Shown piece after piece: positions 1 to 9,162 of a stretch of 64,000 nucleotides of DNA. The stretch is from contig NZ_QKWH01000002.1 of NCBI RefSeq assembly GCF_003244315.1, positions 62,001-126,000 of the forward strand, written 5' to 3'. Positions within the stretch are counted from its first letter, which is position 1; the number at the start of each line of letters is the position of its first letter. This stretch comes from Xylanimonas oleitrophica (GTDB lineage Bacteria; Actinomycetota; Actinomycetes; Actinomycetales; Cellulomonadaceae). The position numbers were made by a program, and so were the translations under genes. The notes under the pieces are model-generated. The model saw only the letters and a program-made list of their open reading frames with translations, was not told the DNA's origin and made no database searches.

Positions 1-1674
1 GAGGTGGGCGCCCGCTTCACCCTCGACGCCATGCCCGGCAAGCAGATGGCCATCGACGCCGACCTGAACTCCGGGCTCATCGACGAGGACGAGGCACGCC
101 GGCGCCGCGCGGACGTCACCGCCGAGGCCGACTTCTACGGCGCCATGGACGGTGGCTCCAAGTTCGTCAAGGGCGACGCCATCGCCGGCATCGTCATCAC
201 CGTCATCAACCTCATCGGCGGCATCATCATCGGCGTCGCCCAGATGGGCATGCCGGTCACCGAGGCCGTCGAGCGGTTCAGCCTCCTGACCGTGGGCGAC
301 GGCCTGGTCACCCAGATCCCCGCCCTGCTCCTGTCCGTCTCCACCGGCATCGTGGTCACCCGGTCCACGGCCGAGGGCGACATGGGCTCCGAGGCCACCA
401 AGCAGCTCTCGCAGTCGCGCACCGCGCTGTACATCGCCGGCTCCGGGGCCATCGGCCTCGCCCTGCTGCCCGGCATGCCCAAGGTGCCGTTCCTGCTGGT
501 GGGTGCCGCGCTCCTGCTGCTGGCCCAGCGGGCGGCGGCCACCGCCCGCAAGGCCGAGGAGGAGGCCCAGGCGGCCGCCGTCGTCCCCGCCGGGTCCACC
601 CCGGCCGGGGACTCGCCCGAGGAGCTGCTCGACCAGATGCGCGTGCACGCCCTGGAGATCCGCCTCGCCCCCGACCTCGTGGAGCTGGTGGGCCAGGGCC
701 CCGACCAGGACCTGCTCGGCCGGGTGCGCGGCCTGCGCCGTCAGCTCGCCCTGGAGCTCGGTGTCGTCGTGCCGCCCGTGCGCACCCGCGACAGCGTCGA
801 CCTGCCGCGCTCCACCTACGCGATCTTCGTGGCCGGCGTCGAGACCGCCCGCGGCCTCGCCCCCGCCGGCCGCCTGCTCGCCCTCGGCGACGACCTGGGC
901 TCGCTGCCCGGCACCCCCGTCTCCGAGCCCGTGTTCGGACTGCCCGGCCGGTGGATCCCCGCCGAGCTGCGGCACGCCGCCGAGATGAGCGGCGCCACCG
1001 TGGTGGATCGTGTCTCCGTGCTCATCACCCACCTCGGCGCCGTCGTGACCGACAACGCGCCGCGCCTGCTCAGCCGCGAGGACGTCCGTCTGCTCACCGA
1101 CGGGCTCAAGAGCGTCAGCCCGTCCGTGGTGGAGGAGCTCGTGCCCGGCCTGCTGTCCCTCGGCGAGGTGCAGCGGGTGCTGCAGGGCCTGCTGGCCGAG
1201 CAGGTCTCCATCCGGGACCTCGGCCGCATCTACGAGGGCATCGCCACCCGCGCCCGCACCTCGACCGAGCCCGAGGGCCTGATCGAGGCGGCCCGCGCCG
1301 CGCTGGGCCCCGCCCTGACCGCCAAGCACGTGCACGACGGCACGCTGCGCGTGGTCACCCTCGACCCCGCCCTCGAGCACGCCCTGGCCGAGTCCGTGCG
1401 CCCCGGCGACGCCGGCAGCCAGCTCGTGGTCGAGCCCGCCCGGCTCGACTCCCTGCTGTCCCAGCTGCGGCGCGCCGTGGCCGACGCCGAGGCCGACGGC
1501 CGCGACGTCGTCCTCGCCTGCGTCCCCGCGCTGCGGCCGGCCCTGCGCCGGCTCGTCGCGCTGGCGCTGCCCCGCCTGCCCGTGCTCTCCTACAGCGAGG
1601 TCACGGCCGCAGGAGCCGCCGTCGAGAGCGCAGGGGTGGTGAGCGATGGCCACGCGATTGCTGCTCGAGGGTGA
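1..1674 (+). CDS. flhA: Flagellar export protein FlhA, C-terminal part (5' end outside window)
   Basis: FlhA is the large inner-membrane export-gate component of the flagellar type III secretion system. The window opens inside the FHIPEP family signature (EVGARFTLDAMPGKQM), so the N-terminal membrane helices are missing; about 557 residues remain. Visible hydrophobic segments are near residues 62-82, 98-120 and 142-180, followed by the long soluble domain (from about 215 to the end) that forms the cytoplasmic nonamer ring and docks export substrates. The reading frame is open from base 1, so no start lies in the window. Its last 29 bases overlap the next gene, suggesting co-transcription. The family assignment is secure; the upstream boundary cannot be seen. 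Confidence 0.95.
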   Translation, partial: EVGARFTLDAMPGKQMAIDADLNSGLIDEDEARRRRADVTAEADFYGAMDGGSKFVKGDAIAGIVITVINLIGGIIIGVAQMGMPVTEAVERFSLLTVGDGLVTQIPALLLSVSTGIVVTRSTAEGDMGSEATKQLSQSRTALYIAGSGAIGLALLPGMPKVPFLLVGAALLLLAQRAAATARKAEEEAQAAAVVPAGSTPAGDSPEELLDQMRVHALEIRLAPDLVELVGQGPDQDLLGRVRGLRRQLALELGVVVPPVRTRDSVDLPRSTYAIFVAGVETARGLAPAGRLLALGDDLGSLPGTPVSEPVFGLPGRWIPAELRHAAEMSGATVVDRVSVLITHLGAVVTDNAPRLLSREDVRLLTDGLKSVSPSVVEELVPGLLSLGEVQRVLQGLLAEQVSIRDLGRIYEGIATRARTSTEPEGLIEAARAALGPALTAKHVHDGTLRVVTLDPALEHALAESVRPGDAGSQLVVEPARLDSLLSQLRRAVADAEADGRDVVLACVPALRPALRRLVALALPRLPVLSYSEVTAAGAAVESAGVVSDGHAIAARG

Positions 1675-2917
1675 CGACCTCGCCGAGCTGATGGCCCACG
1701 TGCGCGGCGAGCTCGGGCCCCGCGCCCGCGTCGTGCGCGCCGAGCGGGTGCGTACCGGCGGGTTCGCCGGGTTCTTCGCCCGCGAGCGCTACGAGGTCAC
1801 CGTGGACGTGCCCGACGACGTGCCGCTGCCCGAGCAGCCCGCCCCGCCCCGGCACCTGCCGCCCGGGTCGCTGCGGCCGCGCTCGTTCGAGGAGCTCATC
1901 GGTGCGGCCGACGCCGCCGACACCGTGACCGGCGCCGCCCGGCCGGCGGCGGCCGGCGGGGCCCCGGGCGCTGCTCCCGGCGGCGTGCCGGGCGGCGTCG
2001 CGGCGGGCTTCGACGGCAGCGTGCCCGCTGGTGCGCCGGGGGATGCCGACGTGCCCGGGCTCGACCGCGCACCCGTGCCCACGCCCTCCACCACCGGGGA
2101 GGACTTCGCGACCCTGCTGGAGCAGGTGCGCGGCATGGCGGGCCTGCAGCCCGAGGCCGACGTCGTGGTGCCCCCGCCGCCCAGCGGCTTCACGCCGATC
2201 GAGGCGCCCGTGGTCGACTCGTCCGCCGTCCGGACCCTCGGCGACCGCGACCCCGCCGGACCCGCCGGCGACCTCGCGAGCCACCTCGCCGCCCTTGGCG
2301 TGCCCGCCGAGCTGCTGGAGCCGCCCGTCACGTTCTCCGGCGTGCTGGGCCGGCTGCCCGGAGCGGTGATGCCGCTGCGCACCGCGGGCGCCGTCATCGT
2401 CGTCGTCGGCCCCGGCGCGGACGCCCTGGCCACCGCCGCGCTCCTCGCCGACCGCTGCGGCGTGCCCGAGACCGGGCGCGCCCACTGCGGCGACGTGCCC
2501 GTCATCGTGCCCACCGCGGGCGTCGGCCGCCGCCTCGGCACCGCCCCCGACGTCACCGCGTGGCGCGCCGGCGCCGAGCGGGCCCCGTACCCGGGCGTCC
2601 TGGCCGTCTGCCTCGACGCCCACGCCCGCGAGCACACCGAGGCCGTGGCCCTCCTGCGCGCGGCCCACGCCCGCCAGGTGTGGGCGGCCGTCGACGCGCA
2701 CGAGAGCCTCACCGACACCCGCGCCTGGCTCGACGAGCTCGGTGGCGCGCGCACCGTCGACGCCCTCGCGCTGCGCGGCGCCCTCACCGCCGTCCGGCCC
2801 GCCGCCGCCCTCGCCCTGCCCGTCCCCGTGGGCTGGATCGACGGCGTGCCCGCCACCCGCGTCGCCTGGGCCGCGCTCCTCAGCGCCGCTCTCGACGACC
2901 CGGTGCTGTGGTCCTGA
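1646..2917 (+). CDS. FlhF-like flagellar protein with degenerate GTPase domain
   Basis: The 423-residue protein sits where flhF usually follows flhA. Its first ~60 residues resemble the FlhF N-terminus (HVRGELGPRARVV, then GGFAGFFARERYEV). Residues ~60-215 are a Pro/Ala/Gly-rich linker. The C-terminal ~200 residues look like an SRP-type GTPase fold, ending in a PVGWIDGVPAT stretch like the end of SRP GTPases. However, the P-loop position reads VVVGPGADALATAA, without the GK(S/T) needed to bind the phosphates. Nucleotide hydrolysis is therefore unlikely. The ATG at 1646 overlaps flhA by 29 bp. FlhF normally controls flagellar placement or number; here the role is inferred from position and the N-terminal match only. 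Confidence 0.7.
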   Translation: MATRLLLEGDDLAELMAHVRGELGPRARVVRAERVRTGGFAGFFARERYEVTVDVPDDVPLPEQPAPPRHLPPGSLRPRSFEELIGAADAADTVTGAARPAAAGGAPGAAPGGVPGGVAAGFDGSVPAGAPGDADVPGLDRAPVPTPSTTGEDFATLLEQVRGMAGLQPEADVVVPPPPSGFTPIEAPVVDSSAVRTLGDRDPAGPAGDLASHLAALGVPAELLEPPVTFSGVLGRLPGAVMPLRTAGAVIVVVGPGADALATAALLADRCGVPETGRAHCGDVPVIVPTAGVGRRLGTAPDVTAWRAGAERAPYPGVLAVCLDAHAREHTEAVALLRAAHARQVWAAVDAHESLTDTRAWLDELGGARTVDALALRGALTAVRPAAALALPVPVGWIDGVPATRVAWAALLSAALDDPVLWS

Positions 2918-2966
2918 CCGGGCACCGCGGGCCGGACCACGTGCCCGGCACCCGCCCGGGGCGCGA

Positions 2967-2972
2967 TAGGGT
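2967..2972 (+). promoter_or_regulatory. Putative -10 element for leaderless csrA
   Basis: TAGGGT matches an actinobacterial TANNNT -10 box and ends 6 bases before the csrA ATG. There is no Shine-Dalgarno sequence in the gap, so a leaderless or near-leaderless transcript is inferred. Confidence 0.35.
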
Positions 2973-2978
2973 CGCCGC

Positions 2979-3287
2979 ATGCTGGTGCTGAGTCGACGGG
3001 TGGGCGAGAGCCTCGTCATCGGTGGCGGCATCACGGTCACCGTCGTCGAGGTGCGCGGCGAGACGATCCGCCTGGGTATCGACGCCCCGCGCGACGTCCG
3101 CGTCAACCGTGCCGAGGTCGTCGCCGCCGTCGAGGCCGAGAACGCGGCCGCCGCAGGGGCCGACGACGTCGCCGCCGACGCCCTGCGCGCGCTCGCTGCC
3201 GGGGTGCGCAGGCCGCAGGACCCCTCCGGCGACGCCCGCGGGGGAGACGCACGCCACGACGGCGCGGGGCAGGAACCCTCAGCCTGA
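2979..3287 (+). CDS. csrA: Carbon storage regulator CsrA
   Basis: CsrA is a small RNA-binding dimer that binds GGA motifs in mRNA leaders; in Gram-positive bacteria it typically represses flagellin translation and is itself sequestered by FliW. The N-terminal ~60 residues are the classic fold, MLVLSRRVGESLVIG and then GETIRLGIDAP, where beta1 and beta5 carry the RNA-contacting residues. The 102-residue length exceeds the usual 60-80 because of a ~40-residue Ala/Asp/Arg-rich tail with no recognisable domain. It sits between the FlhF-like gene and cheA, matching the usual flagellar location. The ATG lacks a clear ribosome-binding site and follows a -10-like TAGGGT closely, so it may be leaderless. 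Confidence 0.93.
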   Translation: MLVLSRRVGESLVIGGGITVTVVEVRGETIRLGIDAPRDVRVNRAEVVAAVEAENAAAAGADDVAADALRALAAGVRRPQDPSGDARGGDARHDGAGQEPSA

Positions 3288-3354
3288 CCCGGGCGCATCC
3301 GATAGGTCCTTCGACCAGCCGGGATCCGACCACCGGCCGGTGGGAGGCCCAGTC

Positions 3355-5754
3355 ATGGATGACGTGGACGAGATCGTCCGGGAGTTCCTGGTCGAGAGTC
3401 ACGAGAACCTCGACCAGCTCGACCGAGACCTGGTGGCGCTGGAGAGCGACCCAGGGTCCCGCGGTCTTCTGAGCAGCATCTTCCGCACGATCCACACCAT
3501 CAAGGGGACCAGCGGGTTCCTCGCGTTCAGCAAGCTCGAGCGGCTCACCCACGTCGGGGAGAACCTCCTCGTGGAGCTGCGCGAGGGTCGCCGCGTGATG
3601 GACCAGCCCACCACCGACGTGCTGCTGCACCTCGTGGACACCGTGCGCTCGCTGCTGTCCGCGATCGAGGCGGACGGCACGGAGGGCGACGTCGAGATCG
3701 ACGCCGCCGTCGCCGCGATCCTCGCGGTGCAGGAGGGGACCCCGGGCGCGAGCGCCGCGGGCGAGCCGGCCGCGGGCGAGCCCGCGCAGGACGTCGCGGC
3801 GCCGGCGACGCAGGGCGACGGCGAGCAGGGCGGCGGCGAGCAGGGCGGCGGCGAGCAGCCCGCCCCCGCACAGCCTGCGGGCGAGGCGTCCGCGGCCACC
3901 GAGCCGCCCGCCGCTCCGCAGGTCGAGACCCCTGCACCGGCCCCCGCTCCCGCACCGCAGCCGGCGCACGACGCCGCGGCCGAGGCGCACCCCGAGGAGA
4001 CCAACCTGCTGCGCTCGGCGGCGGACTCCTCGATCCGCGTCGACGTCGAGGTGCTCGACGAGCTCATGCGGCAGGTGGGCGAGCTGGTGCTGACCCGCAA
4101 CCGCATCACCCGTATCGCGGGCGCCCGCGACACGGACACGGAGCTGGTGCGCTCCTCCCAGCAGCTCGACCTCATCGCGGCCGAGCTCCAGGAGGGCGTC
4201 ATGCGCACGCGCATGCAGCCCATCGAGCACGTGTGGTCCAAGATGCCGCGCGTCGTGCGCGACCTCGCCTCCGTGGTGGGCCGTGAGGTCTCCCTGCAGA
4301 TGACCGGCGGGGACACCGAGCTGGACCGCGGCCTCCTGGAGGCCGTCAAGGACCCGCTGACGCACCTGGTGCGCAACGCCGTCGACCACGGCATCGAGCC
4401 TCCGCAGGAGCGTGCCGCCAGCGGCAAGGACCGCCGCGGCACCCTGTCGCTGCGGGCGTACCACTCCGGCGGCCAGGTGGTCGTCGAGGTCGCCGACGAC
4501 GGCCGGGGCATCGACCCGCAGAAGGTCGCCGCCAAGGCGGTCGAGCGTGGTCTGCGCACCCCCGACCAGGTCGCGGCGATGAGCCCCGCCGAGCTGCTGC
4601 AGCTGCTGTTCCTGCCGGGCTTCTCCACCGCGGAGAAGGTGACCAACGTGTCCGGCCGCGGCGTCGGCATGGACGTGGTGCGCACGCGCATCGAGGCGAT
4701 CGGCGGCACGGTCGACGTCGAGTCCACCGTGGGCACGGGCACCGTGTGGCGCCTGCGCATCCCGCTGACGCTCGCGATCATGCCGTCGCTCACCGTGGTC
4801 TGCGACGGGGACGTCTACGCCCTGCCGCAGGTCAACGTGCTGGAGCTCGTCGCTCTCGACGTCCAGCGCACCGGTGCCGGCATCGAGCACGTGCACGACG
4901 CGCCCGTCTACCGGCTGCGCGGCGAGCTGCTGCCGCTCGTGCCGCTCGCCAACGCCCTCGGGCTGCAGGAGCGCGGCGCCGAGCGCGAGCGCTCGGCCGG
5001 CGTCATCGTCGTCGTGCAGGCCGACAGCCAGCGCGTGGGTCTCCTGGTGGACCGCGTGGTCAGCACCGAGGAGATCGTGGTGACCCCGCTGTCGCCGCGC
5101 CTGAAGGCCATCGGTGTCTACTCCGGCTCCACCGTGCTGGGCGACGGCAGCGTCGCCCTCATCCTGGACGTCCAGGCCATCTCGCGCTCCGCCCTGGCGC
5201 GCGACGGCGACCTGGGCCCCGGCACGTCGTTCGCCGGGCAGGAGACGGTGGTGGAGGAGTCCTCCACCGTGGAGCAGGTGCTGGTGGCGGGCGTGGGCGG
5301 TCGCCGCCTGGCCATGCCGCTCGCCTCCGTCGCCCGCCTGGAGAGCCTCGCGGCGGACCAGGTGGAGCAGGTCGGCGGGCGCGAGGTGGTCCGCTACCGC
5401 GGCTCGATCCTGCCGCTGGCACGCCTCGACCGCCTGCTCGGTACGTACACGCAGGAGACGGACACCCTCCTGGTCATCGTCTACTCGCAGGCCGGCCGCA
5501 GCGTCGGCCTGGTCGTGGACGAGATCCTCGACATCGTCGACGACGACGTCACGCACCGCAGCGACATCGAGGACGTCGGCCTGACCGGCTCCACCGTCAT
5601 CGGCGACCGCGTCACCGAGCTCCTCGACCTGCGGGCCGCGGTGCTCGCGGCCGACCCGGCCTTCGAGCTGGCCGTCGCCGCGTCCGCCGAGGGGGACGAC
5701 CACCTGTTCGACGGCCTGCGTGCCGAGTCCGAGCCCGCGGGAGCCACCCGATGA
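3355..5754 (+). CDS. cheA: Chemotaxis histidine kinase CheA with tandem CheW-like domains
   Basis: CheA autophosphorylates under MCP control and passes phosphate to CheY and CheB. The ATG at 3355 was chosen because GGGAGG lies 8 bases upstream; it gives 799 residues. An Hpt (P1) domain carries the phospho-accepting His47 in FRTIHTIKGTSGF. An acidic, Pro/Ala/Gln-rich linker (about 120-215) replaces a clear P2 domain. A dimerisation helix pair follows, then the HATPase with HLVRNAVDHGIE (N box), VADDGRGID (G1) and GRGVGMDVV (G2). The C-terminus holds two successive CheW-like (P5) domains rather than one, about residues 475-610 and 635-770. The stop overlaps cheW by 4 bp, so the pair is translationally coupled. 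Confidence 0.96.
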   Translation: MDDVDEIVREFLVESHENLDQLDRDLVALESDPGSRGLLSSIFRTIHTIKGTSGFLAFSKLERLTHVGENLLVELREGRRVMDQPTTDVLLHLVDTVRSLLSAIEADGTEGDVEIDAAVAAILAVQEGTPGASAAGEPAAGEPAQDVAAPATQGDGEQGGGEQGGGEQPAPAQPAGEASAATEPPAAPQVETPAPAPAPAPQPAHDAAAEAHPEETNLLRSAADSSIRVDVEVLDELMRQVGELVLTRNRITRIAGARDTDTELVRSSQQLDLIAAELQEGVMRTRMQPIEHVWSKMPRVVRDLASVVGREVSLQMTGGDTELDRGLLEAVKDPLTHLVRNAVDHGIEPPQERAASGKDRRGTLSLRAYHSGGQVVVEVADDGRGIDPQKVAAKAVERGLRTPDQVAAMSPAELLQLLFLPGFSTAEKVTNVSGRGVGMDVVRTRIEAIGGTVDVESTVGTGTVWRLRIPLTLAIMPSLTVVCDGDVYALPQVNVLELVALDVQRTGAGIEHVHDAPVYRLRGELLPLVPLANALGLQERGAERERSAGVIVVVQADSQRVGLLVDRVVSTEEIVVTPLSPRLKAIGVYSGSTVLGDGSVALILDVQAISRSALARDGDLGPGTSFAGQETVVEESSTVEQVLVAGVGGRRLAMPLASVARLESLAADQVEQVGGREVVRYRGSILPLARLDRLLGTYTQETDTLLVIVYSQAGRSVGLVVDEILDIVDDDVTHRSDIEDVGLTGSTVIGDRVTELLDLRAAVLAADPAFELAVAASAEGDDHLFDGLRAESEPAGATR
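3820..3858 (+). repeat. 15-bp tandem repeat inside cheA linker
   Basis: The unit GGCGAGCAGGGCGGC occurs twice at 3820-3834 and 3835-3849, with a partial third copy to 3858. It encodes a GEQGG repeat in the flexible linker between the Hpt and kinase domains, a place where slippage can change length without loss of function. Confidence 0.8.
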
Positions 5755-6170
5755 GCAGCTACGTCACCTTCACCATCGACGACGCCCTCTACGGCATCGA
5801 CGTCCTCCAGGTCCGCGAGGCCCTGGTCGCCCAGGAGCGCACGCGCGTCCCGCTCGCTCCCGACGGCATCGCCGGGCTGGTCAACCTGCGCGGCCAGGTC
5901 GTCCTCACGGTCGACCTGCGCCCGCGGCTCGGGCTGCCCCCGGCAGCCGACGACGCCGAGCGGATGATGGTCGTCGTCCAGACGGACGGCGAGCCCACGA
6001 GCCTGCTCGTCGACCGCGTCGGTGACGTGGTCGACGTCGCCCCCGAGCGGTTCGGCCCGCCGCCGGACACGCTCGACCCCACGCTGCGCCCGCTGATCCG
6101 CGGGGCCTGCCGGCTCGAGGAGCGGCTGCTGCTGGTCCTCGACGTCGACGAGGCCGCCACCGTCGCCTGA
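5751..6170 (+). CDS. cheW: Chemotaxis coupling protein CheW
   Basis: CheW is the SH3-like adaptor that links MCPs to CheA in signalling arrays. The 139-residue protein starts [18 protein letters not shown] and carries the family pattern [19 protein letters not shown] followed by a [10 protein letters not shown] segment, typical of a single full-length CheW domain. Its ATG lies within the ATGA overlap with cheA, which fixes the start. It is the only free-standing CheW in the window, while CheA carries two CheW-like domains of its own. Three MCP genes follow downstream. Confidence 0.96.
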   Translation: MSSYVTFTIDDALYGIDVLQVREALVAQERTRVPLAPDGIAGLVNLRGQVVLTVDLRPRLGLPPAADDAERMMVVVQTDGEPTSLLVDRVGDVVDVAPERFGPPPDTLDPTLRPLIRGACRLEERLLLVLDVDEAATVA

Positions 6171-6261
6171 CGCGCTCGCGTCCTGCATCCCCTGCGCCAC
6201 CCCGTCACCACCTGAGTCCCCGCCGCCCATCGCCCGGCGGGACCGAACCCCGGAGCACCAC

Positions 6262-7959
6262 ATGACCACCGCCTTCGCCGCGGCCCCCGCGGAGACGTCC
6301 GCACCGACCGCACCCTTCCCACCCGTCGCCACGGCGCCGGCCTCTCCGGCACCGCAGGCTCCCACCCCGGCGGGCGGGGGTCGCGGGCCCCGCCGCCTGC
6401 GCGACCTGCCCATCGCGGTGCGCGTCGCCTCGGCCCTGACCGTCATGGGCGTCGCCGTCGTGTCGGTGACCGTCATAGCCATGTCGAGCAGCACCACGCT
6501 GGCCGCGGACGTGGAGGACCTCGGGGAGAACATCATCGCCCCGCAGGCCTACCTCGTGGACGCCCAGCGCTGGTTCCAAGCCAGCCGGGCACGCGTCCTG
6601 GAGTACGGCATGGTCGCCCCTGAGGAGCGCGAGGCGCTCGCGCAGGACCGCGCCGGGTTCGACGCGGACGTGCTCAAGGACTTCGAGGACTACGAGCCCT
6701 TCGTCATCGACCGTGACGTGTTCGACGACCTGCTGGACGCCTACGCGCGGTACCAGGCCGCGGCGGACGCCATCGAGCCGGCCGCGGAGCTCGGCTCCGC
6801 CGGCTACCACGCGGCCTACGCGGAGCAGGTGCGCCCGCTGACCACCGAGGTCGGCGACGCCCTGCAGGCCCTCGTCGACTCGCGCAACGCGAAGGTCGGC
6901 GACCGGATCGACGAGGCGATGACCCTCTCCGCCGCGACCGACCGCGTCGTGCTGATCGTCGCGGGCCTCGGCCTCCTCCTCGGTGCCGCCATCGGCACCC
7001 TGCTGGTGCGCGGCCTCGTCCGGGACCTGCGCAAGGTGCAGCGCACCATCGTGGCGATGGGTTCCGGGGACCTCACGGTCACCGCGGACGTCGCCTCCCG
7101 TGACGAGCTCGGGCGCATGGCCGAGTCCCTGGGCAGGGCGCAGACCGCCCTGCGAGGGACCCTGTCCGGGGTCGTCGAGTCCTCGATGACGGTGGCCTCC
7201 ACCGCCGAGGAGCTCTCCGCCGGGTCCAACCAGGTCGTGGCGGGCTCCGAGGAGATCAGCGCCCAGGCGGGCGTGGTGGCCGCGGCGGCCGAGCAGGTGA
7301 GCCGCAACGTGCAGGCCGTGGCCGCCGGTGCGGAGCAGATGGGTGCCAGCATCCGCGAGATCGCGCAGAACGCGTCGGAGGCCGCCAAGGTCGCCTCGCA
7401 CGCCACCGGCGTCGCCGCCACCACCAACGACCAGGTGTCCAAGCTGGGCGTCTCGTCGCAGGAGATCGGCAACGTGGTCAAGGTGATCACGTCGATCGCG
7501 GAGCAGACGAACCTGCTGGCGCTCAACGCCACGATCGAGGCCGCCCGGGCCGGTGACGCGGGCAAGGGCTTCGCCGTCGTCGCCGGGGAGGTCAAGGACC
7601 TCGCCCAGGAGACGGCGCGCGCGACGGAGGACATCGCCCGCCGCGTGGAGGCCATCCAGGCCGACACCACCGGCGCGGTGGCCGCCATCGGGGAGATCAG
7701 CCGCATCGTGGCCGAGATCAACGACTTCCAGCTCACGATCGCCTCGGCGGTGGAGGAGCAGACCGCCACCACCAACGAGATGTCGCGCAGCGTCGCCGAG
7801 GCCGCCACCGGCTCCGGCGAGATCGCCGCCAACATCACCGGCGTCGCCGGGGCCGCCTCCGAGTCGTCCCGCGCGCTGGCCGCCAACGGCCAGGCCATCG
7901 CCGAGCTCGCACGGATCTCGGAGGACCTGCGCGCCAGGGTCTCCACCTTCACCTACTGA
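6262..7959 (+). CDS. Methyl-accepting chemotaxis protein (MCP 1)
   Basis: This transmembrane chemoreceptor has 565 residues. An Ala/Pro-rich cytoplasmic N-terminus of ~45 residues is followed by a first membrane helix (about 50-75), an extracytoplasmic sensor domain of about 150 residues with no recognised family, a second helix (about 229-252), a HAMP domain, and the coiled-coil signalling domain. The hairpin tip that contacts CheA/CheW is conserved ([20 protein letters not shown]). The protein ends in VSTFTY, a tail shared in form with the other two receptors here. GGAG upstream of the ATG supports the start. A strong terminator follows immediately. The ligand cannot be told from the sequence. 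Confidence 0.94.
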   Translation: MTTAFAAAPAETSAPTAPFPPVATAPASPAPQAPTPAGGGRGPRRLRDLPIAVRVASALTVMGVAVVSVTVIAMSSSTTLAADVEDLGENIIAPQAYLVDAQRWFQASRARVLEYGMVAPEEREALAQDRAGFDADVLKDFEDYEPFVIDRDVFDDLLDAYARYQAAADAIEPAAELGSAGYHAAYAEQVRPLTTEVGDALQALVDSRNAKVGDRIDEAMTLSAATDRVVLIVAGLGLLLGAAIGTLLVRGLVRDLRKVQRTIVAMGSGDLTVTADVASRDELGRMAESLGRAQTALRGTLSGVVESSMTVASTAEELSAGSNQVVAGSEEISAQAGVVAAAAEQVSRNVQAVAAGAEQMGASIREIAQNASEAAKVASHATGVAATTNDQVSKLGVSSQEIGNVVKVITSIAEQTNLLALNATIEAARAGDAGKGFAVVAGEVKDLAQETARATEDIARRVEAIQADTTGAVAAIGEISRIVAEINDFQLTIASAVEEQTATTNEMSRSVAEAATGSGEIAANITGVAGAASESSRALAANGQAIAELARISEDLRARVSTFTY

Positions 7960-7964
7960 CTGGC

Positions 7965-7995
7965 GGGCCCCCGGCGCGGTGCGCGCCGGGGGCCC
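7965..7995 (+). terminator. Rho-independent-type hairpin after MCP 1
   Basis: Perfect 13-bp GC arms at 7965-7977 and 7983-7995 flank a 5-nt loop just after the MCP 1 stop. There is no strong U-tract, as is usual in high-GC actinobacteria. It separates MCP 1 from the sugar-binding protein. Confidence 0.7.
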
Positions 7996-8058
7996 GTGAG
8001 CCGGCGACCGCCGGCAGATCACCGACGATCGCACCACCCGAACCGAGGAGACGCATCG

Positions 8059-9162
8059 ATGCGCATACGGATCGTGGCCGCAGCCCTGGCGGCCGGAGCC
8101 CTCAGCCTCACGGCCGGCTGCTCCGGCCCAGGCTCACCGGGAGAGTCCGGTGGTTCGGGTGGTTCGGGTGAGACCCCGCTCGTGGGCGTGGCCATGCCCA
8201 CCACGACGTCGGACCGCTGGATCGACGACGCGGAGAACCTCCGCAACCAGTTCGAGTCGCTCGGCTTCGACGTCTCCGTCGAGTTCGCCGAGGACGACCC
8301 GGCAACCCAGGTGGAGCAGCTCGCCGCCATGGTCGAGGCCGGCGCCGACGCCCTGGTGGTCGGCTCCGTCGACGGCAAGGCGCTGACCGGCGTCCTGGCC
8401 GACGCGCACGCCGCCGGCATCCCGGTCGTCTCCTACGACCGGCTCATCCGGGACTCCAAGGACATCGACTACTACGCGTCCTTCGACAACGCACGCGTCG
8501 GCGTCCTCCAGGGCACCGCGCTGCTCACCGGCCTGGGGATCCTCGACGCATCGGGGGCGCCCACCGGCGTCACCGGCCCCTTCAACGTGGAGCTGTTCGC
8601 CGGCTCGCCGGACGACAACAACGCCACCGTGTTCTACGACGGCGCGATGTCCGTGCTGCGGCCGTACCTCGACGCCGGCGTCCTCGTGGTGCCGTCCGGC
8701 CAGACCGACTTCGAGTCGATCGCCACCCAGGCGTGGAGCGCCGACGAGGCCGCCGCGCGGATGGCCACCCTCGTGCCCGCCTACGGCGAGGGCCGCACCC
8801 TCGACGGCGTGCTCTCGCCCTACGACGGCATCTCCCGCGCCGTCCTCACCGCCGCAGCGTCCATCGGCCAGCAGCCCGTCGTCACCGGGCAGGACGCCGA
8901 GATCGACTCCGTGAAGCTCATCGCCCAGGGCACGCAGTACGCCACCGTCTACAAGGACACCCGCCAGCTCGCCGAGGTCACCGTGCAGATGGTGCAGGCC
9001 CTGCTGGCCGGGAGCGAGCCCGAGGTCAACGACACGACGTCGTACGACAACGGCGCCAAGGTCGTGCCCTCCTACCTGCTGGCACCGCAGGCGGTGACGC
9101 AGGCGAACTACACGAAGGTACTCGTCGACAGCGGGTACTACACGGCAGAGGAGATCCGCTGA
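8059..9162 (+). CDS. Sugar-binding lipoprotein (ChvE/XylF-type periplasmic-binding family)
   Basis: The 367-residue protein starts at the ATG preceded by GAGGAG 8 bases upstream. A lipoprotein signal peptide ends in LTAGC (lipid-modified Cys around residue 20), followed by a Gly/Ser-rich linker. The mature part is a type I periplasmic-binding fold of the xylose/ChvE branch: [12 protein letters not shown] at the first strand, ALVVGSVDG, and [11 protein letters not shown]. Such proteins normally feed an ABC importer, yet no ATPase or permease lies near. Instead its stop codon overlaps the start of an MCP gene (TGATG). The simplest reading is a tethered sugar sensor that presents its ligand-bound form to that receptor. 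The bound sugar is inferred from family only. Confidence 0.88.
   Translation: MRIRIVAAALAAGALSLTAGCSGPGSPGESGGSGGSGETPLVGVAMPTTTSDRWIDDAENLRNQFESLGFDVSVEFAEDDPATQVEQLAAMVEAGADALVVGSVDGKALTGVLADAHAAGIPVVSYDRLIRDSKDIDYYASFDNARVGVLQGTALLTGLGILDASGAPTGVTGPFNVELFAGSPDDNNATVFYDGAMSVLRPYLDAGVLVVPSGQTDFESIATQAWSADEAAARMATLVPAYGEGRTLDGVLSPYDGISRAVLTAAASIGQQPVVTGQDAEIDSVKLIAQGTQYATVYKDTRQLAEVTVQMVQALLAGSEPEVNDTTSYDNGAKVVPSYLLAPQAVTQANYTKVLVDSGYYTAEEIR

Noticed and set aside
1601-3298. Long minus-strand open frame of 565 codons opposite flhA/FlhF-like/csrA
   Set aside because: It is a shadow of high-GC coding on the plus strand. The translation is rich in Arg/Gly/His/Pro, has no domain, and covers three well-supported genes.
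3301-3354. Flagellar sigma-factor (FliA/SigD) promoter before cheA, suggested by CCGATAGG
   Set aside because: The -10-like GCCGAT core is incomplete and no TAAA -35 element is found at the expected distance.
3103-5703. 866-codon minus-strand open frame opposite cheA
   Set aside because: GC-skew shadow. Its protein is a His/Leu/Arg/Asp mix without motifs, while cheA motifs are complete on the other strand.
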